From positions 46,472,879 through 46,536,878 of the forward strand of contig CM074187.1 in NCBI GenBank assembly GCA_037179385.1: a stretch of 64,000 bases of DNA, in the 5' to 3' direction. This DNA is from Holothuria scabra. Its lineage: Eukaryota > Echinodermata > Holothuroidea > Aspidochirotida > Holothuriidae. Shown here piece by piece: positions 22,630 through 35,109 of the stretch (positions within the stretch are counted from its first letter, which is position 1; each line of letters starts with the position of its first letter). The notes beneath the pieces were generated by a model. It was not told the DNA's origin. It did not search any database and was given only the letters and a program-made list of their open reading frames with translations. The translations under genes were made by a program, and so were the position numbers.

Positions 22630-24365
22630 CTGGTAGGAGAGGAATGAAGAAAGTAACATCTTTAAAACCACAAAAAAAGATTTCCACCTCTGGTAATTCT
22701 AATGTACAAGGATGTATATAAACACTTACAAAAATGATGCTGTATCTTCTGACAAAGTTTTGAAACACAAGATACAAAATTCATTCATACTTGGTAATAA
22801 TTCTCAATGTCTTTTGGTCAATAAAAGTCAGGCCACCATGCATTTATCCCTCATAAATGCTGTAAAAATAAATGCACTCAACTTTGGCTACTTCTTACCT
22901 CAGGGATGTACTGCTTTAATACATAATTATAATTAATTTATGCACAAAATTTTAGTTCTGTTCTGTATTTCTAAATCAAAATATTATTGTGTATGAAACA
23001 ACAAAGTTAAACAACTCTGGACCTGTACATTCCAACAATATAATGCACTCTTTGGGGGGTTAATGCTATTGCTGGATGTACTCAGACTATGTCATCTTGT
23101 GTCGCATGCTTTGACCATTCAATAGTGCATTTATCCTGCCTACAATAACTTTTGGAAAAATTTGGAATGATTGCTCTTACCCTTTTTGACATCAAAGAAA
23201 AGAGTGTGCTAATCAAAGACCACCCTTGCTATTCTCTCCAAAACCTTAAAACAACAAACTTTTCATTTTTTACAGTAACTTTTGTATCTTTATCAAATGA
23301 GAAGTGACAATCTTTACCAACCCTCAAAGCAAAGATTGGCTCTATTTGCTCACTATTGCTATAGGCCATCCTTTATCCGCAACATAACTTGAAGGGTTTT
23401 AGATCTGAAAGCTTCCGATACCTCTCTTTGTATGTCACAGTGCCCTGCTCCAGTGATAGCTCTGAAGTAATATGAAGGGAAAAAGTGCATCCACCCCTTA
23501 TATGTTCTGATAAACTTGATTTGATCTATGAGTGGATTGGTTGAGCTATTGGGAGCAATGTACTATTCGCCCACGCCATTTTTTTCCCAAACTACTTTAA
23601 ACAGGAGACACCCTTGTCTCAAACCATCAAAACTGACATGTAATTGGAACTTGGATAAAAAATTCCTCTTTTTCAATTTCATTTTCTTTTGAGGTTACCT
23701 TTGGGCTAAGATGTCCCTCCTGAGGGCATGGCATTGATTGTCAGGGATACAACCCCCACAGAGAGCATAGAGGACAGCAAAAATGTGCAGATCTAGATGC
23801 AATCATGCAGTAGACTTGACTAAACTAGATGGAAATAATACAGCCGTACAGCCCCGAGCCCTTGCCCTTCACATACCAACCCTATGAGCTGTCGGACAAG
23901 TTGATCAACACTAAATAATAACAATAAAGTATATTTGTAAACAAAGGAGAAAATAAATTATCTTAAAATGGCTGTTGACCTTGCTGTAAGCTTTCAGAGA
24001 TGAAATTAATAGGAAAAGGGAGAACTACTGTAAAACATCTAGATAACCCTAATACTGACAAATTGAGCTGTTTCTCTGGGCTCAAATTATCATTCCCTAC
24101 ATTGATTGACATACAGTACTTAACACAGTTAATCATGATTGACCATTTTATAGTCATTGTGCATGCCCTATGGAGTCCATGCAGACCTAAAAAATTTTCT
24201 TTCCTGAACAGAAAGAACCCATGAGACCTAAATACTGAGAAAATTTTGGCAGCTAGCCTACACATACTCAGCTAGTCATGTCTCTGATTGCACAGTTTGT
24301 CAATCTTCTTCTTATTACTAATTCTACACTGAAAGAATACCTTACACATTGGAATGATTTTCTTC

Positions 24366-24550
24366 TTAAAGGGCAAGAACAGTCACCCCAAACTTATTTT
24401 GAAGCAACAGCTAAATCTCACAATTTTCTTCTTTCTATTTTAAAGTCATCATTCAGATCTATGTTAGAGCCTCAACATTGCATTCAAAGAAAATTTCACA
24501 TTTGAGGAGAATACATGTTGTCTCATGGCTCTCAACCAAGAAACAGTGCT
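24366..24550. mobile_element. MITE family 2, one-ended copy
   Basis: The left end TTAAAGGGCAAGAACAGTCA is intact and continues into CCCCAAACTTATTTTGAAGC. Beyond about 24535 the match fades and the right terminus is missing. Confidence 0.85.
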
Positions 24551-24656
24551 GTCTCCTATTAAACTTGTTCAAATTGGGGTAACTGAAATTCACTTTTAAA
24601 CACAACATTGCTAAGCATATAAAGCCAATTCAATCAATCAATAAAACCATAAAATG

Positions 24657-24905
24657 TTCATGAACTTGTCCCCTCACCACAAACTGCAATTTTTGTAGTG
24701 AGTCTACAGAAATTACAGTATCTATTGGCTCATCTCTTTGACTGACAGCTTGTTCAAACAATGCAGAGTATCAAAGCTTATATTACACAGCATGAACTGT
24801 ACTGAGAGTGTTTTGATTATTCATATTGGGTTTTTCTTATCTCACCCTGAAGCAATAAACTGATATTGTGTCTGGTGAGGATGAATTTTAGACAATTGTG
24901 AGAGG
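24657..24905. mobile_element. MITE family 1, one-ended copy
   Basis: It has CCCCTCACCACAAACTGC at the left end, a hairpin at 24688-24714, and GCAATAAACTGATATTGTGT. It stops after GACAATTGTGAGAGG, so the right terminus is missing. Confidence 0.85.
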
Positions 24906-26143
24906 AAGAATTTTGATATAATTGAACTTGAAGTGAACTTGAACCAAGTACATGTGACATCATATCCCCACATTAATGAACAATATTTTGTTTTTCTTAA
25001 AAGTTTACAGCTTATTTCCTCCGAAACAATCTCGTATTATCAGAATGTGGTTGGATAAGTGGCATAAGAAGTTTACAAACTTTGCATTCCCCTAAGGGAG
25101 TACTATTCCTATTAACTTCAATGTCTACACAACAGTGTGAAAAACAAAGCAAAACATTTCTTTCCAATGTGAGGAAGTGATATTATCTCTGTTTCCTGCA
25201 AGCTCACATTTGAACACAAATCTAGTAACTTCATTAACTAATATCTCAAGAAATACATATCCACTTTGAATGTAAATTTCACAACATTGTGTAGATTTGG
25301 TTCCTCTTTCTAAATGAAAATTAATTTTTTGCTCTAACTTCTCCTTCAAACCCTTCCCTGTAGGGGACATATGTCACAATAAAGGCTCTTCAAAATGTTA
25401 ACACATAAACTACAGCACTATATTTATACCAAAGGAGTACCCCCAATCAACTTTTTTTGAGCACATTGTGGATTGTAGTAGTAAACTAGAACAGAAGTAA
25501 TTTTTAGGAGGAAAACTTAATTGTAAATGTAGTAAGTGCAGGGGAGTGCCTACAATATAATTCACCATGATGAAGGTTGACAATATATTTCATGGGAACA
25601 TCTTGCTGCACGGCTGTTATTGTCCACTAAACTGTCGAAACTGACAGTGTTCTAAATGCATCTAGCTCTCACATATCACACAGGCCTATTGTACTATATG
25701 AAATGATATTATATTGTTTGCCTTCAATCACTATCATAAACTTTTTTCATCACATTTCCCACGACGACTTGTTTTCTTTTCATTTTTGTTAACATAGCGA
25801 ACCAGTCAAAACAAAAATTAATAGCAGTACTATGCAAATTTGATTCATACTGTACAACCATCAAATACCACAGGGTAAACTAATACACATCTGGTGAATG
25901 AAGAAATGGTATACCACACCTGTGTATACAGCCACCATCAAAATTGCTTTTTGACTTGTTTGAACAAACTTTGAAAGCAACGAGTCTTATGCTAAGCCTT
26001 CCTTCTAAATTACATTTCTACAACAACTTTCATAAGAAAACTCCTGCACATTGTAACATATTAAACCATTCCAAGGCTTAATGCATCAGTTTGCTTCTTC
26101 CAAGCATGGGTTTGGATTTGTTGTAGTTAGTTAGATAAGTTTT

Positions 26144-26182
26144 AATGACACACCAACACGAATGCATTATATAGTGTTATAC
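26144..26182 (+). repeat. Short dispersed repeat
   Basis: TTTAATGACACACCAACACG... ending GCATTATATAGTGTTATAC matches 39511-39560 (TTAAACGACACACCAACACA... GCGTTATATGGTGTCAG) over about 40 bp. Element type unknown. Confidence 0.5.
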
Positions 26183-26944
26183 TATTCAACTACTGTTCCA
26201 AGTCCTCTTGTTTAGTCACCTCTTATGACAGGTGGGGAATACCATTGAGGGACTTGCACGGTTTTATGGCGCCATGCAACAACCCACCAGTCACGGGATG
26301 AGTAATAACAGTCTTATGTGAGCATTCTACAGGGGGTAGTCGGGGACAAACTTCTCTCCACACAAGACCTCCTCAGCCCACCTGGATGCAGTTTTACCTC
26401 ATACCCAGGACACCGGATTTGCTGTAGTTCTAACTTCTATGCTACAACTTCTGGCTTTCTTGTTTCATTTAGTCCCACCTACACCTTTACATGGAAAGGC
26501 AAAGGGAAAACTCAGACGCTTTCCTGAACCTTCCAAAAACCTGAGAGGGACAGCGGATTGCAAAGTCCATATTGGCTATCACACCCGCTGAGTCACAACT
26601 GGAAACAAGGGCCCACCAGACACTGGTTCCTTGCTGAATATAATTGAACTTAGCCATTACTCCACTAGCATACAGACAAAATTTAGCTGATTATGTATCA
26701 AGTTTGCCTGTTACTCTAGTGACCCCTACATGACCTTCAAAGTTGTTGGCACTTAATGCTGCCTGCTGTACATCCACCAAGTTTCAAATCTTGAGATAAT
26801 TTATATACCTTGTTCACAAGGTTTTCAGCGCTTGAACTCAAGTGACCTTGTCACTAAGGCAGTTCAGCTACCAAGTTTCATTCAAGTGCAACTTTCCCTT
26901 GTTCAGTAACAGTGTACCCAAGCTAGCATTACAGACACACATAT

Positions 26945-26968
26945 GCACACACACACACACACACACAA
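26945..26968 (+). repeat. CA microsatellite
   Basis: A run of about eleven CA units in the FBXL7 intron. Confidence 0.95.
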
Positions 26969-27496
26969 ACATGACTGTATGTGTGCCTTTTGCTAATGCA
27001 AGGAACCTAAAAGGTTGTAACCCACCTGACTTCAACAAATTGCTTAGATACTGAGCTGTAAAACCTCATCTAACTTACATAATAAATGTCTACAGGTTTA
27101 GAAAAGATAGCAAGTGCTAGAAGGTAATAATCAGAGATACATTGGTCAAGAACATACCCCCATGTAACTCATGCCACAATTCTGATAATAAAGCAGAAGT
27201 GATGCCAAATTGGGACATAATGAAGTCTATAAGTTCAGAGGTATCCAAAGGGTCCAGTCAGTTTTAGTCAATTACCATGTAACATAGCCTATATGCTCAC
27301 TAATACATGTTCCATTAAACTCCATGGATTGGCAATCTCTATGAGCTCTGAAACTTACTTCAATCCACCTTTGTGGCCCCTCTTACCTTCACATAATTTG
27401 TCCTGGAAAACTTACAGCACAGTAGAGAGAAGGGATTATTGCATACCCCTGAACCTCCTTCCAGGGTATGAATGTGCTTTTTTGTTTAACAGGGCT

Positions 27497-27686
27497 CAAA
27501 AAATGTTTATTTCCCGGGACGGTAATAAAATTATCTCCCTAGAGGGGAGTAAAAATTTCAACACCTCTCCCTATATTTTCATATATGGAAACGGGAAATT
27601 TCTCTACAATAATCAAAATTTCCTTCCATATATGTTCAAAGTTCCGACAAAAGAGCCTCCTGGCTTCTTGACATTTTCCACCCATG
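27497..27686 (+). mobile_element. 190-bp inserted element with 16-bp flanking duplication
   Basis: TTTGTTTAACAGGGCT occurs immediately before (27481-27496) and after (27687-27702) this segment. The segment is homologous to 13720-13880. An exact 16-bp direct repeat around a dispersed sequence is what target-primed reverse transcription leaves. It has no tRNA head or A-rich tail, so the class is open. Confidence 0.7.
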
Positions 27687-27869
27687 TTTGTTTAACAGGG
27701 CTACAGTAGTTGTGGGTACAGTGAGCAGAGGTTAAAAAGGTACTAGGACTGAGGTAAAAGAGGGGCTATGATCACACTTAAAGTGTATCATACAAAATTT
27801 TCTCCACAACGGTGCAATATTTCTTGTTAACTAAATGTGAATTATGTAAAATTGGTTTACACAAGTTAC

Positions 27870-28130
27870 GATATCCCCAAAACTCCCTGGCTGGAGGATT
27901 CTATGAGCCCCAATACTTACCTCCTATTTACATTATGAATTTGCCTCAGTCTGCCTATAATCTCCAGGCTCCCGCTGCAGCACAGGGGAATCCCCTTTAC
28001 TCGATTTCCCAACAGGGTTTTGTTGCTCCTCAGAGTATGAATGCTCAGAGTATAAAGGCTCAAGGTATGATTACAGGCAGACTAAGGCAAATTCAAAATG
28101 TAAATAGGGGGTAACACAGGGTGATGTAGA
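27870..28130 (+). repeat. Dispersed repeat family 4, longest copy
   Basis: It carries CCCCAAAACTCCCTGGCTGG, TATGAGCCCCAATACTTACC and GGGTGATGTAGATTATG. Related segments lie at 30196-30350 and 32445-32515. The open frame here (to 28114) is a by-product of the repeat. It ends about 20 bp before the FBXL7 exon. Confidence 0.6.
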
Positions 28131-28152
28131 TTATGAGGACCTTATTGCTTAC

Positions 28153-28809
28153 CAGATACATCTAGATGATCCAGACTGGAACACTGTGAGACCACTTTAA
28201 ATATTGCTTCATTTGTAACCATACTACAACCTCTCAGCTCCAGGTGAGTTAATTCAGGACACTTTGCTGAAAGTGTCATCAGACCTAGGTCTGTCAGTTT
28301 TTCACACCCATTGAGGGTTACTCTCTGTACCATAAGGCAAACATATGGTGTCTCTTGACAGAGTCTATGCATGAGGACCTCCATAGCAAGGTCCACATTA
28401 AGGTTCCTTCCAGAAAGGTGGATGGAAGTCCAAAGGCTCGGTTGGTACACTAGACGATGCCAGCGACGGCAAACTGCAGAGCACCGACATAATGACTTGG
28501 TGGGCAAGAATGAGAAGACACGGGTGATAACACTGTCTGTTAGCAAATCAAATCTGGAATGTTTGGAAGACGACTTCTGGTTTCTTATCGCCTTGGAGGT
28601 GACCTCCCTGTGGTTGTTGTTTGAGGTGGGGACTGGGGAGGATGATGTAGAGGCATGAGAAGAGAGGTTCCCAGATGATGTTGTTGGGGTAGAACTTTTA
28701 ACAGTTGAATCTGGAGTGAAAACACTGCCAGCTGATGGAGTTGATGCTTTGGAAGTTGATGGTTCACCATTCTCACTATGAATCTGAAGAGTGCCAATTT
28801 TCAGGGAAT
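28153..28809 (-). CDS. FBXL7: FBXL7, F-box exon
   Basis: The acceptor TTTCTTACAG ends at 28810 and the donor GTAAGC starts at 28152. The exon encodes about 219 residues: a Ser/Thr-rich, presumably disordered segment (roughly 12-85), an F-box (about 86-133) with the Skp1-contact pattern FSFLPTKSLCRCSAVCRRW, then the first leucine-rich repeats ending HLDVSG. Human FBXL7 has the same order, including FSFLPT, LCRCARVCRRW and EHLDVSG. Joined to the last exon this gives about 466 residues against 491 in human, so only a short N-terminal part is missing. The frame enters with two bases of a split codon, so at least one exon carrying the start codon lies upstream (higher coordinates or beyond the window). 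Confidence 0.95.
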
Positions 28810-30195
28810 CTGTAAGAAACAATAAGAAGGTTGAGATAACAGTATTCACCGTTCATTTTTTTAAGTCTGACATGTTTTGCATTTTTCTCAGAGAACAGCA
28901 CCTGAAGTGATCCCACTTGTTGAGACACAAATTGTCAACAGAGTAGCAGAAACTGCACTTCTTCAGGTTTTAAACCCTGCATGAATATATACCCTGCACA
29001 CTATACAAGATATTCAGTATAGTGCTCTTCCCCTCCCCCACCCCCCCCCACTCCCACCCCCCACCCCCCTTCAGACAAAGAATCACTGTGTTCAAGTTAA
29101 CTTACAACTTTCTTTTTAAGATGCTGCCCACATCAAGATACTTGTACATAATGAACACACTTCCAAACATGGAATTAAATGTTGCCCTTAATTTTGTGTT
29201 TTGGAATATCACTACATCTTTCAAATCTCTCCTTTCACATATGCTTCCCTGCCAAAAAATCAAAATATTTACGGTAAAATAAGGAGGTACTCTGCTTTAA
29301 TTTTATAATTCAAACCAAAAATTTTGTCCCATGATTAAAACAAGCCACTGAAGAATAGGGACACCCCAGTAAACTTTTTCAGATTGAGGTAGATGCATTT
29401 TCTCCTCTTAAAACAAAGATATTTTCAAGGAAATGAATGTGCCGGGCTTTTAATTTGCCATTTGTCCAACTGTCACTTTCTTTCATCTTGATAAAGAAGT
29501 GTTAGCCTACATTTATCATCTAGGCAATCTACTGGAAACATCATGTGTTTGAGTTTAAATTTAGCATGTACTCTCACTGTAACTGTGAATCAAATTCTAA
29601 AGCAAGGAAGCATGACAACATAAAGGTCAAATTTTCATCAAGAAACTACTCTTTATCAAAACACAAGGAACCTTTTAAGACAAATTCATTTAATAGTCTT
29701 CAATCAGTGGAACACGTTTCTTTCATGCTGCTTCCAAATTTGAGTGATGGCTGCAGAGCAATGTGCAATATATACACAATGTGTAAATGTGACAAGTTCT
29801 CAACGTTAGTGCAAATTAGCTTGTCATTCCATCACTTACTGCATGCACCATATCACATAGACACTGAAGATCAGGGGTCGCCTGATCTACAGATTGCGCT
29901 CACATTATAAGGTAAGATCAAGTGTTGTGGATCTTCCTCTTCCCTAAAATCTGTGGATCTTGATCCTGAGTAACTGTTGTTGACCTGGCTTCCCATTTGA
30001 GTTTGATCTACTGCTAGAGATTCCATCAAGAGGGTAAGAGGGATTCCCCCTTTCCAGAAGAGAGAGTGTAAAATCTCCCCCCCCCCCTTACTTTTTCATT
30101 TCCATAAGAATAAAAGAAATGTCAGAATCTTTGTTTCTTGCCTTAGAGGACACCTTTGCAGCAATGTTTGAACCTATAAATAGCCTTCTAAAACC

Positions 30196-30350
30196 CTTCA
30201 GACTCCCCCAAACTACCTGGTTTGGGAATCTACAAGCCCCAATGCTTTACCTCCTATGAGCCCCAAAATGAAACCAGGGGAAGTTGTGGGTAAGCAGGGA
30301 TTACGTGTGTGAATAGGAGGTTAGTAGAGGGGTGATGTAGATTGCAACTT
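30196..30350 (+). repeat. Dispersed repeat family 4, copy 2
   Basis: CCCCAAACTACCTGGTTTGG, ACAAGCCCCAATGCTTTACC and GGGGTGATGTAGATTG match the copy at 27870-28130 in the same order. Confidence 0.55.
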
Positions 30351-30639
30351 ACAAGGAACTTGAAGCAAGCATTTGCTTCCACCTGAACCTACTTGTAAAT
30401 TTTGGCTCGAGGAACAATTAATTTGAAATAAATCTCTCCTTGTTTGCATTTGTGGCAGAATCCTTAACCACAGTAGATCAAAATCCATCACACTCACTCA
30501 CTCATATGGGAACATGGCTACAGTCATCTCAGTTTGGATTAGCATGGAGAATCGGAGATTGGCCAATGTTATGAACAGCTATTGAGAATCATGGCAAAAT
30601 ATTTTTCAACTAAACTGGGAAATTTGAGAGGAATAACTC

Positions 30640-30785
30640 TTTGGTTTACCTTGAATATATAATATTTATGTTTTGAAATATCATGGAAGATACTTGGAAG
30701 AGTAATACTGTAGGCAGAAATTTTTGAGATTTACCTGTTGTTTTGAAATACAGTAAGCATGGAGGGACTGTCTTAGCCCTTCTGA
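30640..30785. mobile_element. MITE family 2, relic
   Basis: AAATATCATGGAAGATACTT, GAGATTTACCTGTTGTTTTG and GGGACTGTCTTAGCCCTTC match the right half of the family. Confidence 0.6.
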
Positions 30786-31497
30786 GTAAGTTAGGGGCAA
30801 CTACTTTATGTGCACTTTAAGTTGTATCAAGAGGGATCTAGGGAATATTTCCATGTCACACTGTACAAGCACATCACTCCACTATGCAAATGTTTCAACT
30901 GAGATCTCCATCAGCAACACACTAAGCAAAACTAACAGACAGACACGCACGACGTGGAAAAATTTTCTTCCCTCTTCCAACTTTTGCAAAGGCTCTCTGA
31001 CAAATGCTGATAATATCTTTTAAACATCACTTGAGTTGGTTCTTGCTTTTAGCTCAGCATGAGGGAGTTAACTACACACTCTGTGACACAAAATCCAAGT
31101 CCTTTAGAGCCAACTGTTCAATTTAAGTAGAAACTTTGCATATCTTAGGCGTCAGATATTTTAAGGTTCCAATATTTTTGAAAATATTGAAATTTCATGA
31201 TATTTAGCACTAAAACATGAATGTTTTTTAGGTATTATTATTATTACATGTTCACTGAGCAATGCCAGCATGGACACTATGTAATGCATACAAAACTCAT
31301 CTTCTTAAATCTTAAATTCAAGGTCTGTGGGAATCCTCAGTATTTCTTTAAATCTGTGGGAAAAGTCATGGCACAAGTATTCCAATTGTTTCTGTTAGTA
31401 ATTTCTTTCCTTTTCCCCTCTGTCTTTACATACGACCACTCAAGTAGAAATAAAGGGGTGTGGCAGTCCATTTGACCATGGTGCTTTGTAGGTGTTT

Positions 31498-32327
31498 TGA
31501 GCCGTGTTCCCATTTGAGTGAGCGGGGTGGATCAGGGTTTTGTTTCTTCAAACGGTGTCGAATAACTTGATCCAGAGCCACGTTCCCATTTGAGTGAGCG
31601 CAGTAGATCAACATGTTATATAAACACAATGGGCAAGCACAAAAAGGCCACCAATGTTAACAAGTCGGCCTGCCATTTCGCATTCAATAGCACTGTACCA
31701 CAAAAACACACACGAGTGTGCGTGTAGTATACGGACCTTTCGCTAACTGCATGCACACATGCAGAATTACCCAGCAAGTTTAATGACGCGAGGCTCTCAA
31801 CTATTGGGTCTCAAAAACAGAGCAGAGACCAAAAACCGATCTTCACCTATGGTTTTCAAGTTCAGCTATATACACCCCTCACATCAAAACCAATGATCTT
31901 TTAAACACTGCCTACTAGATCAATGGCATCTCACAGAACATCCCGTACTCAATAGAAGATTCCTGAGTTCTGGCGAGTATCATTTCTTAAAACCGCAAAA
32001 AGTAAACTTCACTACTGCATTATATACACTTTCCCGTAAGGTGCCTAGTGTGGCCTACAACAAAGGAATATTACCCGCGTTTGTCACCGGAAAGCAAATG
32101 CATGCCGAGAAGGAATAAAACGGAGATACAGGGTCACTTGATCCACCGATGTGTTCCCATTTCAAACTTTGATCCAGAGCAGTCGATCTGATCTACCCCG
32201 AACAGTCGATCAAAATCGGTGGATCTTGATCTTGAGTGAGTGTTGTTGATCCGCGTTCCCATTAGAGTTTGATCCAGTGCGGTAGATCTTGATCCACTGC
32301 ACTCACTCAAATGGGAACACGGCTTTA
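31498..32327. mobile_element. TIR element with doubled termini
   Basis: The left end GAGCCGTGTTCCCATTTGAG and right end CTCAAATGGGAACACGGCTT are inverted. A second, shorter version of the terminus lies inside each end (GTTCCCATTTGAGTGAGCGC near 31582; GCGTTCCCATTAGAGTTTGA near 32258). The interior is about 500 bp, non-coding, and bordered by GATC-rich DNA. It is probably a non-autonomous DNA transposon. Confidence 0.75.
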
Positions 32328-32444
32328 GAAACTTTATGAAATGTTGCACCCTTGGACTCGAGAAATTCTGCTCAAACCCCTTGGTTGGAAGAAGTTTAAA
32401 TGATCACAAAAATCGAATCAACTGTAAAAATTGGCTGGAATCAC

Positions 32445-32515
32445 TGAACTCCCCAAAACTTCCTCGTTTGGAAGTCTATGAACTCCAGTACCTATCCCCT
32501 ATTTACCTATGTGTG
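32445..32515 (+). repeat. Dispersed repeat family 4, copy 3
   Basis: CCCCAAAACTTCCTCGTTTG, CTATGAACTCCAGTACCT and CCCCTATTTACC match the other two copies. Confidence 0.5.
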
Positions 32516-32784
32516 TATATCTTTGTTGTTCACATTAGCTGTCAGGCCAAAAACTAATTGCTCCCCAGTAACCCCAACCCAAAGAAGGCATTAGATACCC
32601 TCACTACTTCTTACTATATTTACTCATACTCATATATACTCACTGTGAAATAGACTACACCATTAAAGCTTACTTTTAAAAAAATATCAAAACAAAAAAA
32701 TATTAAATGAATGAGGGAGTTATTTTACACAATGGTTTTGCATCACTGCTTTACTCCAACGAACTAATTTGCTTTCACAAATAT

Positions 32785-32905
32785 TTCAATTCAATTTCAA
32801 TTTAATTTATTCCCACATTAAAATATAAGACAGTTGCAATTAACAAGACAAAGAAGTGGAACAGGGCTCAGGAAGCAGAATGCTTTTATAAGCAGCTCCC
32901 CTTTA
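32785..32905 (-). repeat. Probable LINE 3' tail
   Basis: Read on the - strand: GGGAGCTGCTTATAAAAGCA, TTCTGCTTCCTGAGCCCTG, then TGTGGGAATAAATTAAATTG and repeated AATTG-like units. This layout is common at the 3' ends of 5'-truncated non-LTR retrotransposons. No coding part remains. Confidence 0.5.
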
Positions 32906-34751
32906 AAAATGTGAAACTAAAATAAATTTAAAAGAACATCATAAACACAGAGAACATACCATAAAATATATGTATACTATATAAAAAAACAAAACCAAAA
33001 GCAAAGAAAAAGGATAAGAATAAATAGAAGAATACAATACCTGGTCCCTTTGGAGGTCTCCTCACAACAAACTTGAGCATGACTTTGACTGTCACACAAG
33101 AATTTTTCCATAAGGAGATGACATTCCAAGTGGAAACATGGAAAAATGCCACTGAAAACATGTTCTACAATTTCCACATCTCCTTACAGCTCTATAAGCT
33201 AAAACAAAGGCTCCACTCCAACACAAAAATATCAGTCAATACTGCTTGCCTGTAAAATGATACAATGGACCTTTCACCAAGTACTTTTCAAAATATTCAA
33301 TCACTTTTACAATGATATCCTTTCCTTCATTCACTCAGTATAAAATAAAATGAATCCATATTGTCCTGACACCTCTAAATCAGGAAAAGTTAAAGTCTCT
33401 TCCAAAAGCATTCTTTGATAACCAATTCCTCACGCATGAAAGAGAGGCGGACTGCTTGGATTCGCAAAACTTTGATGCACAAACACAAAACATCTGAAAG
33501 AGTGAAGTATTCACGGATGTGAAATAAAGCGGTGACAAGACAAGATGTAATAAAATTTGATGAAGAGATGACAATCCCCAACTGAACCAAGTAGACCCTG
33601 AAGTATTGACCAATTAAAGGTGAAGAATAGCCTTATTAGACCGTGCCAGCTTGGAAGGTTTTGTTACAAGCCAAACCTGAACTGGGCACAAGCAGCCAAG
33701 AGAATATGAGACTAGCCTAGAGCCATCAGTTTTGCAGGAGACGATAGGCTTAGTGCAAATATTGGAATAGTGCAAAGAAGTAATGCATCAGTAAGTATTG
33801 TTCGTAACAAATCAATTATGCCACACCATGCTACTGTACCCTGCATGCACTATTTACTCGCTTGTCAAGTCCAATAGAATAACTGCTTCCAAAACTGATA
33901 ACAGATGGTGTCCATTTTGACACCTATTATAATACTATTGGTGTCATATTACTATGTGCTGTATACAACACCTGATTCAGGCTAGGTGCTGGATATAGTT
34001 TACTGGGTGGCACCATTTAGCTGTCTTTACACTATATTATGTCAGGATGGTTTCAAGCGTAAGGTTTACATCTTCCAAATTGTTGACACTTCCTTTGCTT
34101 CTAGCAAATTTATCTACACATGCACAGAAACCAATTTACAATGAGGTACTGCACTTACTTTATTTCTGGGACTAAGTAACTTTATTCACTTCATTCAGAG
34201 ACTATCATTTACTGTTACTGCACACATTACAAACATATGCTATTAAGAGATCTCAATTAAAGTAAGAAGTTTGAGCTGTAAACCTAGGGGAACAAGTTTG
34301 CCATTGTTGAAATTTATGCAAATTACAGTACATCCCACAAATTTGTGTTTTTAACAGACAGGGAGGGATAAAAGTAATCGTCACCAAACACTGAGGACTT
34401 TTATTGGAGTTGAATAAATATGGAGGACAGATTTAAATAAGTCTATTAATCAAATGTATTGGTTTCACCTGAACTTGAGTTTCCTTTCAACTTGAAAACA
34501 ATTTAATGTCACAATTTATGAACAAAGAAATATGACAGAGGCATTGCGATTACATCATAGATCTACCATGCTGGAGATGGCTTTGTGCTGAACAGCAAAG
34601 TGTGCACTGTGGCATACATGTGTACATTCATCGAGGGAGCATGTCAAGTGTGGTCTACTAATGTACAATGTATTCCATCATGGCCCATATCCATAGTACA
34701 AGTCTCTGTAAGACAGAGATGATCATTATCAGAGGACAGAAATTTGCAGTT
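32906..34751. other. Gene-free stretch
   Basis: No recognised gene or repeat. A phase-compatible but weak candidate exon at about 33042-33085 (- strand) is discussed in the findings. Confidence 0.5.
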
Positions 34752-34755
34752 TTAA

Positions 34756-35006
34756 CCCTTTACCGTTGTGCTCCGATCGGGGCATACTTGCGCGCCTCGG
34801 GAGTGGGCGGAAAAGCGGACGTAGCCCGCCCCGCATCGGCTTCCGTAGGCCATTGACCCCGTGACCTTAAACTATTGTCTCTCTCGTTGTTGTGGCCGAA
34901 TTTTCGGGTAGCTACTCGCAGTTTCGAGCTCCGTGTGAAACAGTAAAGATGGGTGACAGCCGAGTTCTCCGCATGGGTCCAAAAGGACCCAAACAACGGT
35001 AAAGGG
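34756..35006. mobile_element. piggyBac-like MITE, copy 1
   Basis: It is flanked by TTAA on both sides (34752-34755, 35007-35010). The inverted termini CCCTTTACCGTTGT / ACAACGGTAAAGGG are perfect over 14 bp. TTAA duplication with a CCC start is the piggyBac signature. It is 251 bp, strongly CpG-rich compared with its surroundings, and non-coding. Confidence 0.9.
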
Positions 35007-35109
35007 TTAAAATAAGCCTGTGGAGTGTGTTTACTGCAAAGCTGATGCCACTGTCTCTGCGTGTGTGCACGTAACCCTCTAGCCGAGTGGTGCAGGTAAT
35101 TTAGACTAA

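Larger units (their letters stand above)
22630..28152 (-). other. FBXL7 intron (5.5 kb)
   Basis: Bounded by donor GTAAGC (28152-28147) and acceptor ACCAG (22630). It contains MITE relics at 24366 and 24657, a possible repeat near 26120-26600 (TTAGTCACCTCTTATGACAG and GACACACCAACACGAATGC), a CA microsatellite, and elements at 27497-27686 and 27870-28130. No further exon seen; the splice phases already join correctly across it. Confidence 0.85.
28810..31490. other. Gene-free stretch, probably FBXL7 5' intron
   Basis: No exon recognised. It holds a C-rich tract at 29030-29078, GATC-rich repeat fragments at 29875-30040 (GTGGATCTTGATCCTGAGT) and 30475-30510, a family 4 copy at 30196-30350, and a family 2 MITE relic at 30640-30785. 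Confidence 0.55.

Noticed and set aside
27293..27709. 138-codon open frame in the FBXL7 intron
   Set aside because: It runs through the inserted 190-bp element and its flanking duplications, and has no homologue that I recognise. It is a chance frame in a repeat.
27812..28114. 100-codon frame rich in Q, A and P next to the FBXL7 exon
   Set aside because: It lies within dispersed repeat family 4, opposite in strand to FBXL7, without splice sites fitting a gene.
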